A stretch of 64,000 bases of DNA from Notolepis coatsorum (Eukaryota; Chordata; Actinopteri; Aulopiformes; Paralepididae): NCBI GenBank assembly GCA_963971535.1, contig OZ020585.1:27460193-27524192 (forward strand), given 5' to 3'. Both the position numbers and the translations under genes were made by a program. The notes beneath the pieces were generated by a model. That model did no database searches. It saw nothing but the letters and a program-made list of their open reading frames with translations, and was not told the DNA's origin. Positions 31,178 through 42,908 of the stretch are shown here, one piece after another; within the stretch, counting starts at the first letter, position 1, and each line of letters opens with the position of its first letter.

Positions 31178-32738
31178 TTAACACTTTGAGTGCCAACGAC
31201 GAGATTTCTCATTAGTTCATGCCAACTGTTCAGTGCCAATGACGAGATTAGTGATTTCCATTCATATTTCATCAATCTAGCCTCACGTTATCACTGGAAC
31301 TCTCTGAGCTCCATTGGGAAAATACCACCCCTTATCGTCTCTCCGGATGGTACTGCACCCCATTGGATTGGATTGAATGAAAAAATCCTTCTTCCACATT
31401 TTACTTGTCAGACAAGTAACCCGAGACGATTGAAGTCATTGCAGAGCCGCAGAACAGCGGCTAATGTGTGTTTCCAGTACCCAGCGTTGGATCAATAAAC
31501 GCGATCGATATTTGGAATGGCGATCAGGAATAGGAATAATCTTTTTGGAGAACATCTGATCTGAGGTAAGGAATCTATTTTACCAGTCTTGGGGTAATCA
31601 GAGCTTTTTTCACAGATATATCAACGTGGGCCCTATGTGTGTGTGTGTGTGTGTGTGTGTGCTGATCAGGCCACGTGAGCGGATTGGCGTGGGCGAGAAA
31701 TCCGCTCTTCGCTCTTTAAAGCTTGGTCCGCTCCGCTAATCGCTCATGTTGACCCCGCCCCCAAGTCGCTCTCCGCTCGCTCACCTTGAATCGAGCGGTC
31801 CCCGCTCCACATCGCTCGGCAGATTTTTTTTTTTTTGGGGCATGGTGTAAATTAGCTCAAACTACAACAGCCGCATTGTAATTGTACCCATTCTGCAATG
31901 TTAAATAACGTTGTTTATCCATTCACTAGCTCTATTAAGCGATGATAGCTAGCCTAGCCACAATGCTATGGTCGCTGCCATTAACGTTAGCATGTAAGCT
32001 AACGACAACAATGGCGTCAAAACTTTTTCTAACAGGATGTGAGTGACAAAGCCTGAACAGGATATCACAGGTTCACCCTTCTCATTGGTTGAAAATGGCC
32101 TTCATGTTTGTACATCGCCATCTGTTGCTTTGGCATTGTACTACATGTATATTACATCAGTGTTAAACCACTGAGCAGCCTGGAGTGGATTGGAGCGGAG
32201 GAGAACTCTCGCTCCGGACGTCGCGCCGACCCATTTTAAAACCCACTCCTCGCTCACGTCAAAACCGCCCGCTCCGCTCCCTGCGCCGCTCACGCGGCCT
32301 GGTGCTGATCAGGAAATGGATAATCGATTTTTCAGCCCGCTTCTATAGCGTGCATAAGTACACATATACTATCGATAATCTAGCGTTTATTTGAAAACGA
32401 TTCATAAATAGGCCGAAAAATTACAACGTTTTTTTGTGTATTCCAGTGTATTCCACAGAATACAGGCGTTTATCACAGAATCTTTATTTTCTTCTGGAAC
32501 TTTCATAAAACGAGCGTTTTTCAAAATTGTATAAAACGGAAATGAACTGATTAAAAAACAATCAGTTTCGACAATGTTGACTGCAAACAAGTCATTGATA
32601 AGCGACGGCCATATTAGACACAGCGCCATAATTTAAGATAGTTTATGCGTTCGCAAATATGAGAGCTCTATCATTGAAGTGGGTGGTGGCACGCAACAGG
32701 GTTCCGGGGCACCGCATGGCTGGCACTGAAAGTGTTAA
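31178..32738. mobile_element. piggyBac-like TTAA element with nested hAT
   Basis: The left TTAACACTTTGAGTGCCA and the right TGGCACTGAAAGTGTTAA delimit it. It is 1561 bp, or about 918 bp without the hAT 31667-32301 and its duplication. A donor-like CTGAGGTAAGG lies at about 31560. The internal TCTAGCGTTTATTTGAAAAC is shared with 39339-40275. Confidence 0.75.
31667..32301. mobile_element. nested hAT MITE with GAGCGG iterons
   Basis: This is a 635-bp element with ends CAGGCCACGTGAGCGG and CCGCTCACGCGGCCTG. The perfect 8-bp duplication is GTGCTGAT (31659-31666, 32302-32309). It is an inverted relative of 5117-5858. Confidence 0.88.
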
Positions 32739-33044
32739 GAGACTGCTATGGGTGCGACCCATGTTCAAAGTTTCGCAGGACTTTTCCTGGGCCTATGGGG
32801 GGAAAATGGCACATCTACAGTCCAGTCAACCCTTTCCTGGACAAAATGAAGTGTTATGGCAGATACACTGACAACCTAATCATGATATTTACAGGGACTG
32901 AGGAAGAGTCTCCATTTTCACAAGTACATCAACTCAACGAATGACGACCTTAGGTCAAGTTTATAATATAGTAAGTCTGAAAAAAATATTTGACATAAAA
33001 CATATCAAAGGATCCCAATGGCAACATCCAACCACAATACCATC
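32739..33044. other. intronic sequence, no feature recognised
   Basis: A short spacer between two piggyBac-like elements. No coding or repeat signal. Confidence 0.4.
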
Positions 33045-34675
33045 TTAACACATTCGGGGCCAACCACATATATATACGTGTTTCGGCGCCATGCTTAAAG
33101 GGCCAACCACGTATATATACGTGGCAAGGTTGTTTTGGCTTTTATTCCATTGTAATATCCTACTCAATGTCACCGAGCGGCACTGCAGATTTACCCTACT
33201 CTTGGAATTCGGAAAAGTGCATTACCGAACAGATCCTCGTAGGGGCGCAGTCTCGATAATGCAGTGTTCCCTGTTACAGACGGTGTTTTTTTTATTTTAT
33301 TATGAATGGAATTTTCCGTTAGCCTAAAGCTATGCATGTAGCCGATCGCCTAGAATCGTTTTTGGAACGCTGAATTCAGTGTGCAGTAAAGGAAAATAGC
33401 ATCAGCCAATGGACATATGGATCTACCAGATGGCGATCGATAACTGGAAAATCCTTTTTGCAGTCCAACCGGCCACAGGTAAGAACTAGGGCTGGGCGAT
33501 ATGGAAAAAAATCATATCGCGATAACGATATGATAATTTTATTTTATTTCTCGATATCGATAATTATCGAATTGTTATAAGTATTAAAAAAAAAAAAAAA
33601 AAAAAAAAACAGATGTATGTTTATTTTGCAGCAATTCTTTGTCGTTGCCGCCATCTTTAGTGTTACATCCCCTCACACTCGAGTTCTCACGCTGCAGCTG
33701 GTTTAAAAGCTAAAGTAAACCGGCTTCTCTGCTGGCTGTGGCTCCAGAGGAGTTAAACAGTTCTGGCTCTGTTAGTTTATTTTCGATCTTTTGGCGCTTT
33801 TTTGGTGGACAAACCACCGCACATGTGCACTGTAACTCGTGACTGGAGTCTAGTTCTGCTAGCACACATAGCCTACTGTGTACAGACGGTTTCAAAATGT
33901 ATTTTAAATTAGAAAGCAATCAAAATAAATGGACAAGAGAAAAATAAATCTCAATTTGGTCAGTATTGTCATTTGGACAAGCAAAGCCATTACTTTAAGT
34001 TGCAGGCAAGAAAGACAAGTCTGTCCACTGCCCTGTTGCAGGTAGAAAAAAAAAAAAATATATTATAAAAAAAAAAAAAAAAAAAAATTTTTTCCGATAT
34101 TCGATATAGATTATTAAAATATATCGCGATATTTATCGTTATCGTTATATCGCCCAGCCCTAGTAAGAACGATTTGACGTCAATTTCAGCCTGATCTGGC
34201 CTTGCTTTGATAGCCATCCACCCGGTCAGCAAATGAGGCTACTGCCGTTATTGGTAATCAATAATCAGAAACGACGTCCCCCACCCCCTTTCATGCATTC
34301 ATGGTGGACCATGATACCGACAATATGCATGTTGAGTTTTAACTCTAGCTCGTCTATAGCCGAAACGCCATTCGATTTAACGTTATTAGCTTAGCACCCT
34401 ATATCTCGCGTTCCAGGAAATACCCCAGAACATTCTGCTATAACGTTCATATTCAAGACGCTATAAAATGGAAACGTATTGATGAAAAAAATAATTATTT
34501 AAGGCATATTGAAGGGACGGTTTATAGTGTCAATTGACAATGAGAATACAGATAGCAATAATATAAAGTATAGATTTAGCTCTACAAACAGCCTCACGCA
34601 CAATGAAAGGTTGTTATGAAATGCTGGCCGTATAGAGTGGGCCCCGTCTAATCCCAATGGCCCCGAATGTGTTAA
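33045..34675. mobile_element. piggyBac-like TTAA element with nested hAT
   Basis: The left TTAACACATTCGGGGCC and the right GGCCCCGAATGTGTTAA delimit it. It is about 947 bp without the insert. ACGTATATATACGT palindromes lie at the left end. A donor-like CACAGGTAAGAAC is at 33475-33486, and the hAT inserted exactly there, duplicating GTAAGAAC. Confidence 0.77.
33487..34162. mobile_element. hAT MITE with ATCGATATCG iterons
   Basis: This is a 676-bp element with ends TAGGGCTGGGCGATATGG and TTATATCGCCCAGCCCTA. The perfect 8-bp duplication is GTAAGAAC (33479-33486, 34163-34170). It is close to 53262-53981 and to the outer parts of 15731-17789, and includes the same minus-strand open stretch (33710-33919). 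Confidence 0.9.
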
Positions 34676-35013
34676 AGAGCATAGCATACAGCTTTCATCC
34701 TTCTAGCCTCATTGCTAAAACATTGCCTTTGGGCAGTACGAGAGACTAAGGAGAATGTGTAATTCTTGAGGATGACTTCGACTAACAAGCCACTAACATG
34801 CACCAAAGGTTCAAACAAAGGGGCAGAGACAGAGACTCTCAATCAGGTTCACATCAAAGCCAAATCCCTTGAGGGGAGAAGCCCCTTCCAAACATGTTCC
34901 TGATTCTCCTGAACTGGACAGATATACTTCACCATCTGTCAATAGCACAATGTTTCATGACCTCAAGCACATAATCAAAAAGAATTAGTGTATTGTACAA
35001 AGTGATCCCTTTT
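34676..35013. other. intronic sequence, no feature recognised
   Basis: No repeat end or coding signal recognised. Confidence 0.4.
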
Positions 35014-35281
35014 TAGGGCTTGTGTCCACCAGGGACGTTTTATGAGTTGTCAGCTCCTTTCTGTCATTAATTTCTATGCTGGAGACGCGACAGGCACGCT
35101 CCTCTTCCCAGCGCCGCGCCTCGTGTTTTATGAGCTCTCGGCGGGAGCGTTTTTGGTCGGAGCGCTCCCAGCTCATAAAGTTGAAACTAGTTCAACTTTT
35201 GGAAAGGAACACGCTCATCAATGTAACTCATCAAGGAAGGGGCGGAGCCGCGGCTGGCGCGAGCCTCAGAAAAACGCTCGG

Positions 35282-35317
<36 letters not shown>

Positions 35318-35361
35318 CGGTCCGCCTTGAAAAAAAGGTTTTTAGTGGACACATAGCCTTA
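35014..35361. mobile_element. MITE with TAGGGCTTGTGTCCACC ends
   Basis: The left TAGGGCTTGTGTCCACCAGG and the right TTTAGTGGACACATAGCCTTA are imperfect inverted ends. There are internal GAGCG(T/C)TC motifs and a T-run of over 30. No target duplication is visible. Confidence 0.5.
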
Positions 35362-35391
35362 CACACTGTTTCCTCACCCTCCAGATCTCCT

Positions 35392-35577
35392 TAACCCTTT
35401 CACTGCCGCACTAACAAACGGTTAACCCTTTCACTGCGACAATACACAGAAGGTTAACCCTTTCACCGCCGCACTACAGAAGGTTACCCCTTTACTATCA
35501 CACTACCGACAGTAACCATCGGTAGTGCGATAGTAAAGGGTTAACCTTCTGTAGTGTGTCGGTGAAAGGGTTAAGAC
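35392..35577. repeat. phased TTAACCCTTT cluster with inverted half
   Basis: TTAACCCTTTCACTGC-type motifs start at 35392, 35422, 35454 and (degenerate) 35484, about 30-32 bp apart. After a hairpin CTACCGA..TCGGTAG come inverted copies ending at about 35544 and 35574. The motif equals the termini of the piggyBac-like elements. It directly abuts the hAT at 35578, whose 8-bp target lies in the last motif. Confidence 0.7.
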
Positions 35578-36629
35578 TAGGGCTGGGCGATATGGCCTCT
35601 AAATGATATCGCGATATTTTATATATCGTGATATTTTGACATTTCCTCTAAAGCACTTAAAAATGCTTGATTTAACCCTTTGATGCATAGTCACGCCAAT
35701 ATGATGATTATAATAAGTACCTGCAAAATATGTTTCCATTATTAAACCATGAAGATGCTTTAAAAAATTATTAAATGAAAATGTACTAAGAGTAGTCTAC
35801 TGACACACGAATAAAAAAAATTATTTACATCTAAGACAATTTATATAAAAACTATTGGGTGCCTAAGACTTTTGCACAGTACTGTGTTTTCTATCTACTT
35901 TAGCCAAACACACATATTTTATATATATATATCACACACAAAGCCTTACAAAGGGATAATGGCTTATAGCAGACTTAATGATTTTAGAATATTTTATATG
36001 TTTATATCATCAACTATCCAGTTAGTATTTATACTGTAACGTTTGGCCACTTTAAATCATTGAAAAGAGAAAGAGAAAGAGAGATAGAGAGAACGCGTTT
36101 GCGTTTTGAGCGTATAAGCTGCCGTAGGCGATGATGTCACACTCTAATGTAAACACAGGAAGTTGAACACACGGAGATTGAAAGAATGCAAGAAACGAAT
36201 AACCAATAAATATTAAGTTATCTTTAAACCTCTGTTGTCAAGCGTCGTCAATATAACCCACCCCCTTTTCCCACGAATGGAACTAGTGTCGTGGAGTCCG
36301 CTTTGAGCTAACGCTAGCAGCTAAGAGCTAGCAGCTAAGAGCTAACGCTAGTTAGCTTAGCCTATTATGGTTTAACTTAGCAGCTAACGTTAGCCCATTG
36401 CATGTCATTGAAGGTCCGCGCTGGTCTGTGTAATGAAATTACAATTGCATGTCATTTAAGGTCCGCGCTGGTCTGTCTATAATGAAATGAGAGGAACGCT
36501 CTGCACTAAAGCAAGTCTCATATCAGTCGCAACAACATATACTCGATGTTCACGATATAGTAATTTACTACATCTCACGTAGAACAAGCCGCGATACATC
36601 GAGTATACTCGATATATCGCCCAGCCCTA
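35578..36629. mobile_element. hAT MITE with CGATAT iterons (1052 bp)
   Basis: The ends are TAGGGCTGGGCGATATGGCC and GATATATCGCCCAGCCCTA. The perfect 8-bp duplication is GTTAAGAC (35570-35577, 36630-36637). It contains GCTAACGCTAGC-type repeats (36300-36390) and GGTCCGCGCTGGTCTGT repeats. A truncated copy is at 1665-1951. Confidence 0.9.
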
Positions 36630-36637
36630 GTTAAGAC

Positions 36638-37298
36638 CTAAGAACAAGTTGGTACAGAGCTACAGTTCCTGCCCCACACACCCTCCATCTAGTCCTGGCT
36701 CCAAACACCAGTGAGGAACTACAGATGCGGTGGATGCAACCACTGTACAAACATCGTCAAAACAGCTTTGTGGATGTTTTTGTTTTGTTTTTAAATCAGA
36801 GAACCTAATCAGGTCATTCCTAAATCTGTGAGGTGGGGATGGACTTAACCTGCTAAGGCATAAAAAAAATAATGTTTGTTTCCTGTTGGTCGTCAGTTAA
36901 GGCATGGGTAGGTAGGGAATTTATTTTATTTTATTTTTTTATTTTATTCTTTCCCACGGCGACTATGGATAGGGAATTTCTTTATTTAATTAAAATGTTC
37001 ACAACAACATGGATGCATGTACTCTGCCAGCATGTTTAATATCCATAATACTAAAGGTTTGACTAAGATTTCTATGAAACTTTATTAAAAAAAATAAAAA
37101 ATTAAATCAGATTTTTTTGTAATTTTTTTTCAAAACTCATAAAATATATTGGGTCGCACCTAAATCGGCAGGGTCGGTCGGCAACCGGAAACAAACAATA
37201 TTTTTTGTTATGCCTGACGGGTCCGGTACCGGTCCCAAAATGACATCACGTCATAAATCAATCTCTCTAGACTGTATGACATAATGTTGTGTTTTTTC
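36638..37298. other. AT-rich intronic sequence, possible unassigned repeat
   Basis: T/A-rich runs and a phrase GGCAGGGTCGGTCGGCAACC suggest an old repeat but no ends were identified. Confidence 0.35.
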
Positions 37299-38176
37299 TA
37301 GGGCTGACCTTCGAAGCTTTTTTTGGCAATCGAAGATTCGGGGCCGAGCTTCGATTTTAATTCGAAGCTTCGAAAAATTAAAAATATATAATTTATTTTT
37401 AATAATTACATTTTTTATTTTTTTAATCTTATGTTGTGAGACTTGTACAGCACTTTGGTAAACTTTGTTGTTTTTAAATGTGCTCTATAAATAAAGTGGA
37501 TTGGATTAATGAATTAAGTAGCCCCTTTCGTGACTGACGCAGCCAACAAGGTTTCACTCGGCTGTGTGATTTAATTCAAGGTGGATCACTGTTGTCGTTT
37601 GAACAACTTCAGATTTCATGGGAACTACCAATCCCCCAAATCAAGAATGTTTAAGATGAATGAATGAAGTAAGATTTTGATTATTTGAAATATGGCCTGT
37701 GTAGACTAAACTATGCACAGAATTATGTCAGTCTACAAGGTCCGGATTCTACATGGTCCGGCAATGTAGACCTTGTAGACTCCACTACAGACCAATTATC
37801 AGTGAATGTTCATGCATTTTTAAGAAGGGCTACTTCCACAAAAAAACAAAGAACTCACCAAAAACATCTCAGTAGCACCTTATCTAAATGTTCTATTTCA
37901 TATATGGAGATTCATATTTATTTATGTATTGCATGCATTTCTACATTTTATTTCCTATTTTGTTTATTCATCCCAGTATCTTTCTTTCTTATGTGTGGAA
38001 TTCTACAAGGCATGTAGGTGTATATGTGTTTGAGGATGATATCCTTCAAAACAGGCAATAGTGATGATATAATTTGGGCAGTGCTGAGCTGGGTTACTTT
38101 CCTCCAGTGTATTTGTCCCCCGGCCCCACCCAATGGCCCCATGCGCACGCGCACACACGCACACACACACAAACCG

Positions 38177-38212
<36 letters not shown>

Positions 38213-38334
38213 AAGTAAAAAAAGAATTTGAAACATTTATATATATATATATATTTTTTTTAAACTTTGATTTTTTTTTTATGTTCAAAGCTTGTGCCAT
38301 CGAACGAAGCTTCGAAGTATTTAAGACAGCCCTA
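37299..38334. mobile_element. hAT-like element with TTCGAAGC ends
   Basis: The left end TAGGGCTGACCTTCGAAGC and the right end AAGCTTCGAAGTATTTAAGA CAGCCCTA delimit it. Flanks GTTTTTTC and GTGAACAT do not match, so it may be a composite of two copies. Inside are a LINE-like tail (CTCTATAAATAAAGTGGATT), an AC repeat and a poly-A run (38153-38222). Confidence 0.55.
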
Positions 38335-38472
38335 GTGAACATGAACATCTCTCATTTCCTGGTACATTTCCAGATTTTCTTTTCATAATGAAACTCATTT
38401 GGGTATAAGATTTCAAGAAACATGGGTCCACAAAGTCTTCAATTCTATAGAAGAGCTTTAATACCTGATGAC

Positions 38473-38600
38473 TAGGGGTGTAATGATGCAACCTCACAAC
38501 GATTAAATTCTATTACGATTCTTCAGGCAACGATTCAATGAATCATGAAATCTCTTTATTTGACCACGATTCGATTCATTTTCTATCAGTTAATTTCCCC
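38473..38600. mobile_element. hAT left-end fragment with AACGATT iterons
   Basis: TAGGGGTGTAATGATGCAACC, then repeated ACGATTC/AACGATT. No right end is seen. Confidence 0.5.
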
Positions 38601-38984
38601 AAAAGAAATGTATACACAAATGTGGCTGGGGGAACTGATTCACTCAGCATGAATGGACTATAGGCAGGGATTAAAGCAAAAAAAATCTCCTGACTGAACT
38701 TTTTTTCAGGCCAAGTCATATTCTTATTTTAACCTCCACTGTATTTTTTTTAATAGCGTTAGCGTTTTAAGGGAGCCTACTTGTAGAGCCTACTGTCCTG
38801 ACTGTGACTATAGACCCTACTGTTGTGGTTGTTGTGCCAGGCAGGGAGGCTGTGTGCTGGAGAGCGTGAATGCAAGTCTTGTGGCCATCTTCTGATTGAT
38901 GGCGAGCTAGCACCCTTTTCCCATTACTTTGAACCATGAACTAAACGGCTTGTTATCATACAAACAAGGGACTAAACACGTTTA

Positions 38985-39045
38985 GCAATTATGCCACAAC
39001 AATGTGGAACGCCCTACCCACAGCCGTAAAAAAAATTTGAATCCT
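38985..39045 (+). mobile_element. small LINE C-terminal fragment
   Basis: The frame reads YATTMWNALPTAVKK, like the A..LWN.LP..V motif of LINE ORF2 ends. It is too short to classify further. Confidence 0.4.
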
Positions 39046-39109
39046 CAGGGCTAGATCCACAAAGAATGGATTGCACGGAGCAAGTTGCACCCTTACTTAA
39101 AATTCATTA

Positions 39110-39256
39110 TGAATTGAAAATGGGGGACCCTGATGTAAACAAGACGAAAGTCTCTCTCTGGTCTGCATCCCCTTAACAGTTGTGTGTATTGAGCCGTACT
39201 GTATTGTACCCATTCTGCAATCTGTTAATAAAGTTTTCATTCAATGAATCAATCTC
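39110..39256 (+). mobile_element. retroposon 3' tail copy
   Basis: It carries GACCCTGATGTAAACAAGAC through CTGTTAATAAAGTTTTCATT with an ATCA-type tail. It is the same family as 21894-22328. Confidence 0.65.
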
Positions 39257-39261
39257 TGCAC

Positions 39262-40345
39262 GGTGATTGATTGAATGACAATTTTATTAACAGATTGCAG
39301 AATGGGTCAAATACAGTACGGCTCAATACACACAATTGTTAACTCTTTCAGTGCCACTCACGAGATTTCTCGGGTTTTTTTATAGGTGGTTGCGTGCCAC
39401 TCACGAGATTTCTCGGAATTATTATTATTATTATTTTTTGCGATCTGAAAAATTATTGCATCACCCGAGCCTACCCGAGTATAGCCGAGCTGCGCCGGTG
39501 ATCACTGTGGAAAAAAGCGCCCCCTGTCGTCTCCCAGATGACATAAGTGATTTTGGAATGGACTCAATGAATGGGGAAAAAAATCCGGTACTCCACATTT
39601 TCCAGTTCACTGATCCAGCCGGGGTTACCACAGTTCATTCTGGAGCCTCAGATCCCCGCGGATCATGGAGATCTACAGTGTCGCGTTGGATCCATACACG
39701 TATCGATTTTTTCGAATGGTGATCAGGAATTGGAATATACCAGTTGGATACCATATGATGTCAGGTAAGGACTCTATGTTATCAGTGGTAGGATAATCGG
39801 AGTAAGTTTGATGAAGTTATAAGCTGTTTTGTGAAATGTCTTCTTTCGGTTTCACTGTAAAAGTCTGAGGAAATCAACGGAGCGATTATCAGTGCGCGGC
39901 CGTAATGTGCTTGCGTGCACGTATAATATTGATCATCTAGCGTTTATTTGAAAACGATTCATAAAAAGGCAGACGAATATCAACGTTGTGGAATATTCCA
40001 CTAAAAGACGATTTTCATAGAATGCTCCAGAATGAGCTGTTTTTTATATCAAAACGGGGGCTTTTCTAACTGCTCTGAAACGGAAACGACGCGATAAAAA
40101 AACAATCTGCCTTCACAGCACTGACTGGAAAATAGTCTTTGATAATGCGATGGGCAGATTAGACACATAGCCATAATTTAAAACATAGATTAGGCGATAT
40201 TAACGTTAACATTGGCGCCGATGGTGGCATTCAAGCGGTAAAACGGAAAACCAGGCGTGGCACTGAAAGAGTTAAGGGGACCAGAGAAATACTTTAGTCT
40301 TGTTTACATCAGGGTCCTCCATTTTCAATTCATGGATCTAGCCTT
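39262..40345 (-). mobile_element. inverted retroposon tail split by a piggyBac-like element
   Basis: TTATTAACAGATTGCAGAAT to CACACAATTGTTAA is the reverse of the adjacent copy. It continues after 40275 as GGGGACCAGAGAAA and CTTGTTTACATCAGGGTCC. The break falls exactly in TTAA. Confidence 0.65.
39339..40275. mobile_element. piggyBac-like TTAA element (937 bp)
   Basis: The left TTAACTCTTTCAGTGCCA and the right TGGCACTGAAAGAGTTAA delimit it. It is inserted in the TTAA of a retroposon tail whose uninterrupted sequence is known from other copies, so TTAA duplication is demonstrated. CACGAGATTTCTCG palindromes lie at the left end. A donor-like GTCAGGTAAGG is at 39761-39771. Confidence 0.85.
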
Positions 40346-42078
40346 GAGAATGTAACCCATTTTCTGATTGGCCTGTTGCCAACTAGGGGTCGAATTCACA
40401 AAGGGATTGCGTGGCTTTTTCTGACACTATGCCTGTGAAAATAGCCCCAAAAGAAACTTTGCTATTCACAAAGCACTCGCAAAGGGTGAAATACCATGCT
40501 AGCTGCGTTGTCATCATCATTGCGTCTCTTGTGTGTCTGTGCTATTTGCAGGTATTTAAATGAGGTAATATGGGCAGAAAATGTGGCCCTTTCTATGCAA
40601 ATGAGCCTCATTGCAAAAACACTCCAATTCACAAATATCTGCGCTAATTGCCACACAGTTAAAGTGACGTTATTTACGTCTTCAGAGAGTTGGTGGTAAC
40701 TAAGTGCATTTATAAGGGGTGTCATGGCCAGCGTCTCTGGTGATCTGGTGGGTTAGGTAATAATCGCAATAAAGAGATAGAACCCGCACACTCATATGCT
40801 CCAGAATAAACTTTTTATTTATAACGTTTCGTCAGGTCCATGAGGAGTAGACACTGGAAACACGGTCAATGAAGCGTTTATTCTGGAGTATATGAGAATG
40901 AGAGTTCTATTAGCTTAAAAACATTAAATACAACATAATTACTCTAAAGATATTCCTAAATCAAAAATTATTTTCACTGGCATAGTGCCCAACTTCGGCC
41001 AAAAGATTCAGCACCATGAACAGGTCTGCTCAAACTCAGTTATTTTGGGACGATTTGGTACAATCTGCCATCTGGGTGGGCAAATTCTAGATGTGATAAA
41101 AAAAAATTAATTTAATTCCTATACATCCCTAGATTATGTTTTGATATGATGTAACTTAGTGGTTATCACCTCCTGAAGGTATAGAATGCTTTTGTTCAAA
41201 ATAAGAGTTTTCGCAAAATAAGTCACCTGCCATATTTTTCTCCCCTTCATAGATTTGCTCATAGGTCAGGTTGTGAGGGTACTAGAGACATGACCATGAT
41301 CACGTTTTTAGACAGTCTCATGAACACGTAGAGATAAACCCACAGTTGATCGGACCTTCCTACGCTGAGCTATGGTAACTTCCGTGCACCTACCGCATAA
41401 TACCTCCAAGGCTGCAACAAAGAGGCATTCACCTGTAGGGGGTAGGTGTGCGAAAGTGACCATATATTATAGAATTTGCACCACCCAATTCGTACCAAAA
41501 AAAGTGTTTGGCCCAAGTACTAGAAGAGCTATTGATTTGTCAGGACTTTCAATTCGCGATCAGAGAATTGAGGCTTCCGTTTTCGTCTGCCATTGTCAAT
41601 TTGTCATGGGCAGTATTTACACTATTTTACCATATCAGGGACAAATTGCACTCAGATGCTCCATGAGCCAACAGCGCTGCCAGATATCAGGAGCAAATTG
41701 CACACCATATGGGCGTGTCTGCGCCGATATATAATTCGTGCAATATCTTTAGTGAATAGGTCCTTAAGACGGAGCAAATAGTGGGCGCAAATCACACGCA
41801 GTTAAACTGAATTCTCCCTTACTAGACCATAGAAATAACATCTGAATTCTTAATTTGGGTGGCGTTTGCCTTTAAAGTTTATATAGATAGATACTGCCAA
41901 ATTTGTGGACTGTTTAGTAAATGACTCATTTCATTAATTGATAATGCAGCCAAAACCATCGTTTTTTTCCCATGCGATAGGTTGGAGGAGAATTTAACAA
42001 TTTTTACCAGCTAAAAAATAACTAATGTGAACCCTGACATCAACATGGTAGGACATGGTGTTAAGTCTCTGCACTAAC
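40346..42078. other. intronic sequence with one imperfect inverted repeat
   Basis: The only structure seen is an imperfect inverted pair around ATGCTCCAGAATAAAC (40797) and CGTTTATTCTGGAGTAT (40885). The 120-residue frame at 41372-41734 shows no known motif. Phrases like TTCACAAAG and GTGAATAGG at the flanks may mark an old DNA transposon. Confidence 0.4.
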
Positions 42079-42900
42079 TAGGCTTGGGCGGTATACCAGG
42101 GTGTTTAGAAATCCCGACTGTATTGAAAATCAATACCGTCCGTCACAGTCAAAATCACAGATGCGCTTCAGTTTCTATTACAGTGAAACGGAGTTTTGAG
42201 TGTAGTGCACACACGCGCCAGCAGAGGGCGAGACCAGTCCTCACTAGTGGAGCGAGTGGGTCACAACGGGGTTCACATTTTACGGTAATGTTGCGACAGT
42301 GCTGTGAAAATACCGTAAAGCGTTGTGGTAACTAGCGTTGGTTTGTGTTGTTGTGCACTAGTGGAGCAAGCAAATAATCTGTCTTTTATTATATGTGAAC
42401 TAAAGAGTACAAGGTTTACACAACAGCCCCCACCCGCCTTTTTATTGTATTTGTACCGTCCTGTACTATCCGCTGTCAGCTGTTTATCTCTCTGTGTGAG
42501 CTTGATTAACTAGCGTTAGCTCACGTTAACTAGCGTTAGCTCTGCGGCTAATCTTAGATTACCCTGAACTAAATCAATGACTAGGTTATAAAGCATTAAG
42601 AGTAGTTTTCACTGCACATAGAAGTAGCCAAACAACAGGAGCATTTCGGGAGCATATGACCAAAACCCAGGCAATTTCGAGCCCTTAAGGAATCAAATAG
42701 TCTGCCATGGCTAGGCTAGATGCTAACGGTGCAGGCTTCTGACTACCATTCTGAGAGCTGACGATGGTTTGTTTACTTGGTAACACGGGTTGCCCCCCCC
42801 CCGCTGATGAAAATGAAAGTCATACAGTCATATACCGTACACCGGGGTATTATGTCATCAAGATATGACGGTGTGAAAAAAATGATACCGCCCAAGCCTA
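42079..42900. mobile_element. hAT MITE with CGGTAT iterons (822 bp)
   Basis: The ends are TAGGCTTGGGCGGTATACC and ATACCGCCCAAGCCTA. The perfect 8-bp duplication is GCACTAAC (42071-42078, 42901-42908). Non-coding. A part copy is at 26437-26631. Confidence 0.9.
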
Positions 42901-42908
42901 GCACTAAC

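Noticed and set aside
35392-35577. CRISPR-like array (about 31-bp spacing)
   Set aside because: The repeats are transposon-end motifs with an inverted half in a vertebrate intron; spacer-like intervals are themselves similar.
41372-41734. 120-codon plus-strand frame
   Set aside because: No motif and no repeat or splice support; length is within chance for 45 kb of intron.
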